Source: Burkholderia diffusa
GTDB taxonomy: Bacteria; Pseudomonadota; Gammaproteobacteria; Burkholderiales; Burkholderiaceae
Direction of reading: 5' to 3'
Assembly (NCBI RefSeq): GCF_001718315.1
Contig: NZ_CP013362.1
Location: 496,001-560,000 of the forward strand
DNA: 64,000 nt
A model generated the notes under the pieces. It did not search any database. It saw only the letters and a program-made list of their open reading frames with translations, and was not told the DNA's origin. How positions within the stretch are numbered: position 1 is the stretch's first letter; each line of letters begins with the position of its first letter. This document shows, in pieces, positions 60,817 through 64,000 of the stretch. The translations under genes were made by a program, and so were the position numbers.

Positions 60817-62139
60817 TCACGGATAAAAGATCTGGACGCGGAAATTCGAGGCGGGCGCGCCGTTCGTGTCGAGACGGACGACCATCGTCCGCGTCGTGCC
60901 GGGCGGCAGCCCGGCATCGATCGGCGTGCCCGGGCGGACGTAGTCGCGCGGCGCCAGCACGCGGCGCACGGTCACGTGATTCGTGTCGTCGAGCAGCGTC
61001 AGCTCGAGCGACGGGTAAGCGAGTGCGACGCGGTAGCGGTTCGTCAGCGGCACCTTCAGTTCCAGCACGCGCGGGCCGTCGAGCTGGCGCAGGTCGGCCG
61101 CGTCGAGCCGCAGGCCGTCGATCGCGCGCGGCGGCGCGACCGTGCAGCCGAGCGGCGCGCACGCTTGCCGGAACCAGCCTTGCGTAACCGGCCAGTAGAT
61201 CATCGCGGTTTCGCGCTGCCACCACGCGAGTTGCGCGACGAGCAGCACTGCGAGCACGGCGGCGACGAGTCCGCCGAAAAAGCCGCCAAGCAGCCCGCGT
61301 CGCTGCGGCGCGCGCGTCTCGCGGGTCACGGCGAAGTGGGGGCGATCGTCATCGGCCAGTGCGGCGGGGAAGGGGACGGCCGGTTGGACGGCCGGTTGGT
61401 CGGCCGCTTCGCTGACGGCCGCCGCCGGTGCGGGGGCACCCTCGTCGGCATTGCAATCGTGTTCAGGGACGACTTGTGCTGGCGTGAATGCAAAGCGCGG
61501 TTCGCGCGGTGCGCGTTCGTCGTCGGGTACGGAGAAGTGCGCGTTGCCGACGGGTTCGTTCGCATCGGCCGCCGATGGTGTGTGCGCGACGAAGCGCGGT
61601 TCGCGCAGGTCGGGCTCGGCCGGTGGCGTGGCTCGCGATGTGCCGGATGAGTCGGTTTCGTGCCGCCCCAAATCCGGTTCCGCCGACGCGACGGTGTGCA
61701 GTTCGGCCGGAGCCGAGGCGATCGGGGCAGGCGTGCCGGACAGGTGGACGACACCGGCGTCGATGGCCGGCAGCGCGACGGGCACCAGCGGCTCGGTGCG
61801 CACGGTCTGCACGGTGTGCTGCAGGGACGGGTCGACGCCGGCATCGAGCCACGGCGCCCACATGTCCCAGCCTTCAGGCTGATAGTCGGAACGGGACGCC
61901 GGCTCGACCGGCGCGTCGGTAGCGAAGAGCCGCGCGGGCGCGGCTTCGTGTTGCGGTTCGGTGGCGGCCGGCCCGGCCGGAGCCGCTTCGGTCAGCGCCG
62001 GCTCGGGAACGAGCGACTGCGACGCGTTGAAGACCTGCTGGCAGTGTCCGCAGCGCACGAGCCCGTCATGCAGCGAGAGCTGCTCCTGCTGCAGCCGGAA
62101 GACGGTTTCGCAATGAGGGCAGCGCGTCGCAAGAAGCAT
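60817..62139 (-). CDS. DUF3426 protein with N-terminal MJ0042-type zinc ribbon
   Basis: 440-residue protein. The N-terminal zinc ribbon has CPHCETVF at residue 7 and RCGHCQQVF near residue 30 (two C-x2-C pairs). A disordered, Pro/Ala/Glu-rich region covers about residues 45-270. One transmembrane helix follows (about 283-305, [21 protein letters not shown]), and the C-terminal DUF3426 domain (about 320-440) lies in the periplasm. This predicts a cytoplasmic ribbon on a long linker. The function is not known. It is encoded after prmA in the accBC-prmA neighbourhood. Confidence 0.85.
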   Translation of the reverse strand: MLLATRCPHCETVFRLQQEQLSLHDGLVRCGHCQQVFNASQSLVPEPALTEAAPAGPAATEPQHEAAPARLFATDAPVEPASRSDYQPEGWDMWAPWLDAGVDPSLQHTVQTVRTEPLVPVALPAIDAGVVHLSGTPAPIASAPAELHTVASAEPDLGRHETDSSGTSRATPPAEPDLREPRFVAHTPSAADANEPVGNAHFSVPDDERAPREPRFAFTPAQVVPEHDCNADEGAPAPAAAVSEAADQPAVQPAVPFPAALADDDRPHFAVTRETRAPQRRGLLGGFFGGLVAAVLAVLLVAQLAWWQRETAMIYWPVTQGWFRQACAPLGCTVAPPRAIDGLRLDAADLRQLDGPRVLELKVPLTNRYRVALAYPSLELTLLDDTNHVTVRRVLAPRDYVRPGTPIDAGLPPGTTRTMVVRLDTNGAPASNFRVQIFYP

Positions 62140-62184
62140 GTCGAGCCGGGCGGCCTGCTGGCCAGAGTGAAGGACAGCGCTATT

Positions 62185-63087
62185 CTAATGGCTTTCCCGC
62201 CGCGTTCCGGCGAGGCATACCCAACCTTCGTGTTCGCGCCAGACCGAGATGTCGACGTAGCGCGCATAGACGGCCGCGACTTCGTCCGCCTGGCGCGCGA
62301 GCACGCCCGACAGCGCGATGTGCCCGCCCGGTTTCACCTTCGATGCGAGCATCGACGCCATCAGCTTCAGCGGATTCGACAGGATGTTGGCGACGACGAT
62401 GTCGAATTCGCCGGGCGGGCACGCGTCGGGCAGCCCGTACGTGACTTCCGCGTGGTTGCGTTCGCTGTTCTGCCGCGCCGATTCGACCGCTTGCGGATCG
62501 ATGTCGATGCCGACCACGGGGTTCGCCCCGCATTTCTTCGCGAGGATCGCGAGAATGCCCGAGCCGCAACCGTAGTCGAGCACGGACTGGCCGGGCTTCA
62601 CCGACTGCTCGAGCCATTCCATGCACAGGCGCGTGGTCGGATGGCTTCCCGTGCCGAATGCGAGACCGGGGTCGAGTTCGAGGATCAGCGCATCGGGGTC
62701 GGGTGCGTCGTGCCACGACGGCACGACCCAGATCCGCTCGCCGATCGGAATCGGCTCGAACTGCGACTGCGTGAGCCGCACCCAATCCTGTTCCTCGACT
62801 TCGCGCACGTCGAACTTCGGCGTCTCGGCGACGCCGATCTCGTTCGCGGCCGCCGCGAGCAGCACGGCCGGCTCGTGATCGGGCGACAACAGCGCGATCA
62901 CGCGCGAGTGCTGCCACGCGGTGCGTTCGGGGACGAGCCCGGGCTCGCCGAAGAGCGGCTGTTCGTCGGGCGTGTCGGCGTCGGCGTCCTCGACGGACAC
63001 CGACAGCGCGCCGAGGTCGAGCAGCGCGTCGGACAGCGCCTCCGCATGCTCACGGGCCAGTTCGACGACGAGTTCGCGATAGCTCAT
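62185..63087 (-). CDS. prmA: Ribosomal protein L11 methyltransferase
   Basis: 300-residue SAM-dependent methyltransferase that trimethylates ribosomal protein L11. An N-terminal substrate-recognition domain ([20 protein letters not shown]) is followed by the SAM fold: [19 protein letters not shown] near residue 169 and [32 protein letters not shown] is a conserved block. It begins two bases after the accC stop and is presumably co-transcribed with it. Confidence 0.96.
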   Translation of the reverse strand: MSYRELVVELAREHAEALSDALLDLGALSVSVEDADADTPDEQPLFGEPGLVPERTAWQHSRVIALLSPDHEPAVLLAAAANEIGVAETPKFDVREVEEQDWVRLTQSQFEPIPIGERIWVVPSWHDAPDPDALILELDPGLAFGTGSHPTTRLCMEWLEQSVKPGQSVLDYGCGSGILAILAKKCGANPVVGIDIDPQAVESARQNSERNHAEVTYGLPDACPPGEFDIVVANILSNPLKLMASMLASKVKPGGHIALSGVLARQADEVAAVYARYVDISVWREHEGWVCLAGTRRESH

Positions 63088-63089
63088 GC

Positions 63090-64000
63090 TTACGCTTCTT
63101 CCGGTGCGACCTGCTGCTTCTGGGCGAGCCGGTGTTCGAGGTAATGGATGCTGGTGCCGCCTTCGACGAACTTCGAGTCGATCATCAGCTCGCGGTGCAG
63201 CGGGATGTTGGTCTGAATGCCTTCGACGACCATTTCCGACAGCGCGATGCGCATCCGGCGGATCGCCTGGTCGCGCGTCGCGCCGTAGGTGATCAGCTTG
63301 CCGATCATCGAATCATAGTTCGGCGGCACGAAATAACCATTGTATGCGTGCGAGTCAACGCGCACGCCGGGGCCGCCCGGCGTATGCCACGACGTGATCC
63401 GGCCCGGCGACGGCGTGAACTTGAACGGATCTTCCGCGTTGATCCGGCATTCGATCGCATGTCCGCGGAACTGGATGTCGCGCTGGCGCAGCGCGAGCTT
63501 CTCGCCGGCCGCGATGCGGATCTGTTCCTGCACGATGTCGACGCCCGTGATCATCTCCGACACCGGGTGCTCGACCTGCACGCGCGTGTTCATTTCGATG
63601 AAGTAGAACTCGTTGTTCTCGTACAGGAATTCGAACGTGCCCGCGCCGAGGTAGCCCATCTTCTTGCACGCGTCCGCGCAGCGGTCGCCGATGCGCTCGA
63701 TCAGGCGGCGCGGAATGCCGGGCGCCGGCGCTTCCTCGATCACCTTCTGGTGGCGGCGCTGCATCGAGCAGTCGCGTTCGCCGAGCCAGATCGCGTTCTT
63801 GTGCGCATCCGACAGCACCTGGATTTCGATGTGGCGCGGGTTCTCGAGGAACTTCTCCATGTACACCTGCGGGTTGCCGAACGCACGGCCGGCTTCCTCG
63901 CGGGTCATGTTGACCGCGTTGACGAGCGCGGCCTCGGTGTGCACGACGCGCATCCCGCGCCCGCCGCCGCCGCCCGCTGCCTTGATGATCACCGGATAGC
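63090..64000 (-). CDS. accC: Acetyl-CoA carboxylase biotin carboxylase subunit (5' end outside the window)
   Basis: C-terminal 302 residues or so of biotin carboxylase, which carboxylates biotin on AccB with ATP and bicarbonate. The gene runs off the window at 64000; about 150 N-terminal residues are missing compared with E. coli AccC (449). Visible are the glycine-rich ATP loop [48 protein letters not shown] and the catalytic block [20 protein letters not shown]. The C-terminus ends KQQVAPEEA. prmA follows at two bases. Confidence 0.96.
   Translation of the reverse strand, partial: YPVIIKAAGGGGGRGMRVVHTEAALVNAVNMTREEAGRAFGNPQVYMEKFLENPRHIEIQVLSDAHKNAIWLGERDCSMQRRHQKVIEEAPAPGIPRRLIERIGDRCADACKKMGYLGAGTFEFLYENNEFYFIEMNTRVQVEHPVSEMITGVDIVQEQIRIAAGEKLALRQRDIQFRGHAIECRINAEDPFKFTPSPGRITSWHTPGGPGVRVDSHAYNGYFVPPNYDSMIGKLITYGATRDQAIRRMRIALSEMVVEGIQTNIPLHRELMIDSKFVEGGTSIHYLEHRLAQKQQVAPEEA

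Overview
The window is a high-GC chromosomal segment from a beta-proteobacterium, almost certainly Burkholderia and probably the B. cepacia complex. The grounds are a complete mraZ-to-ftsZ division and cell-wall cluster followed by a peroxiredoxin and lpxC, an OpcP-type porin, a pilBCD-coaE-zapD-yacG block, and a lysine/alanine-rich histone H1-like gene beside nrdAB. Genus rests on family and synteny recognition; no database search was run. Nearly everything is core housekeeping. I see no insertion sequence, prophage, CRISPR array, integron or island.

Layout. 1-533: end of an rRNA operon (23S 3' end, 5S, terminator). 851-6271: molybdopterin oxidoreductase, acyl-CoA ligase and a convergent porin gene. 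6549-7175: coq7. 7562-24842: dcw cluster in the order mraZ, rsmH, ftsL, ftsI, murE, murF, mraY, murD, ftsW, murG, murC, ddl, ftsQ, ftsA, ftsZ, with many 4-base ATGA overlaps. 25043-26707: peroxiredoxin and lpxC. 26789-30334: divergent dciA-like gene and secA. 30484-33054: argJ, DUF815 ATPase, Nudix hydrolase. 33117-39717 on the minus strand: CorC-like transporter, pilB, pilC, pilD, coaE, zapD, yacG. 39868-44408: tRNA-Pro, ispB, and divergently rplU, rpmA, obgE, proB. 44506-51441: CNP1-like lipoprotein, rppH, proS, marC-like gene, hpt, ffh and a CcsA-like gene. 51455-57380: PP0621-like gene, ampD, nrdA, nrdB. 57818-58501: histone H1-like gene. 58717-64000 on the minus strand: accC (cut by the window edge), prmA, DUF3426 protein, tpx, PfkB kinase and a SlyB-like lipoprotein.

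How the genes work together. The dcw cluster encodes most cytoplasmic and membrane steps of lipid II synthesis (MurC-F, MraY, MurG, Ddl), the septal synthase pair FtsW/FtsI and the divisome core FtsL/Q/A/Z. LpxC commits precursors to lipid A. ZapD (FtsZ bundling) and AmpD (muropeptide recycling) are related functions further along. PilB, PilC and PilD are the ATPase, platform and prepilin peptidase of type IV pili. NrdA/NrdB make deoxynucleotides.

The most informative non-coding signals are an array of 10-bp-phased MraZ-type boxes over the mraZ promoter, a pair of NrdR-type boxes exactly 31 bp apart over the nrdA promoter, a near-consensus sigma70 promoter with a stem-loop at the predicted 5' end of the rplU mRNA, and several strong intergenic hairpins (before lpxC, proS, hpt and tpx) that are not simple terminators. 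I found no clearly new multi-gene system. The findings are mostly regulatory structures and gene-architecture oddities.
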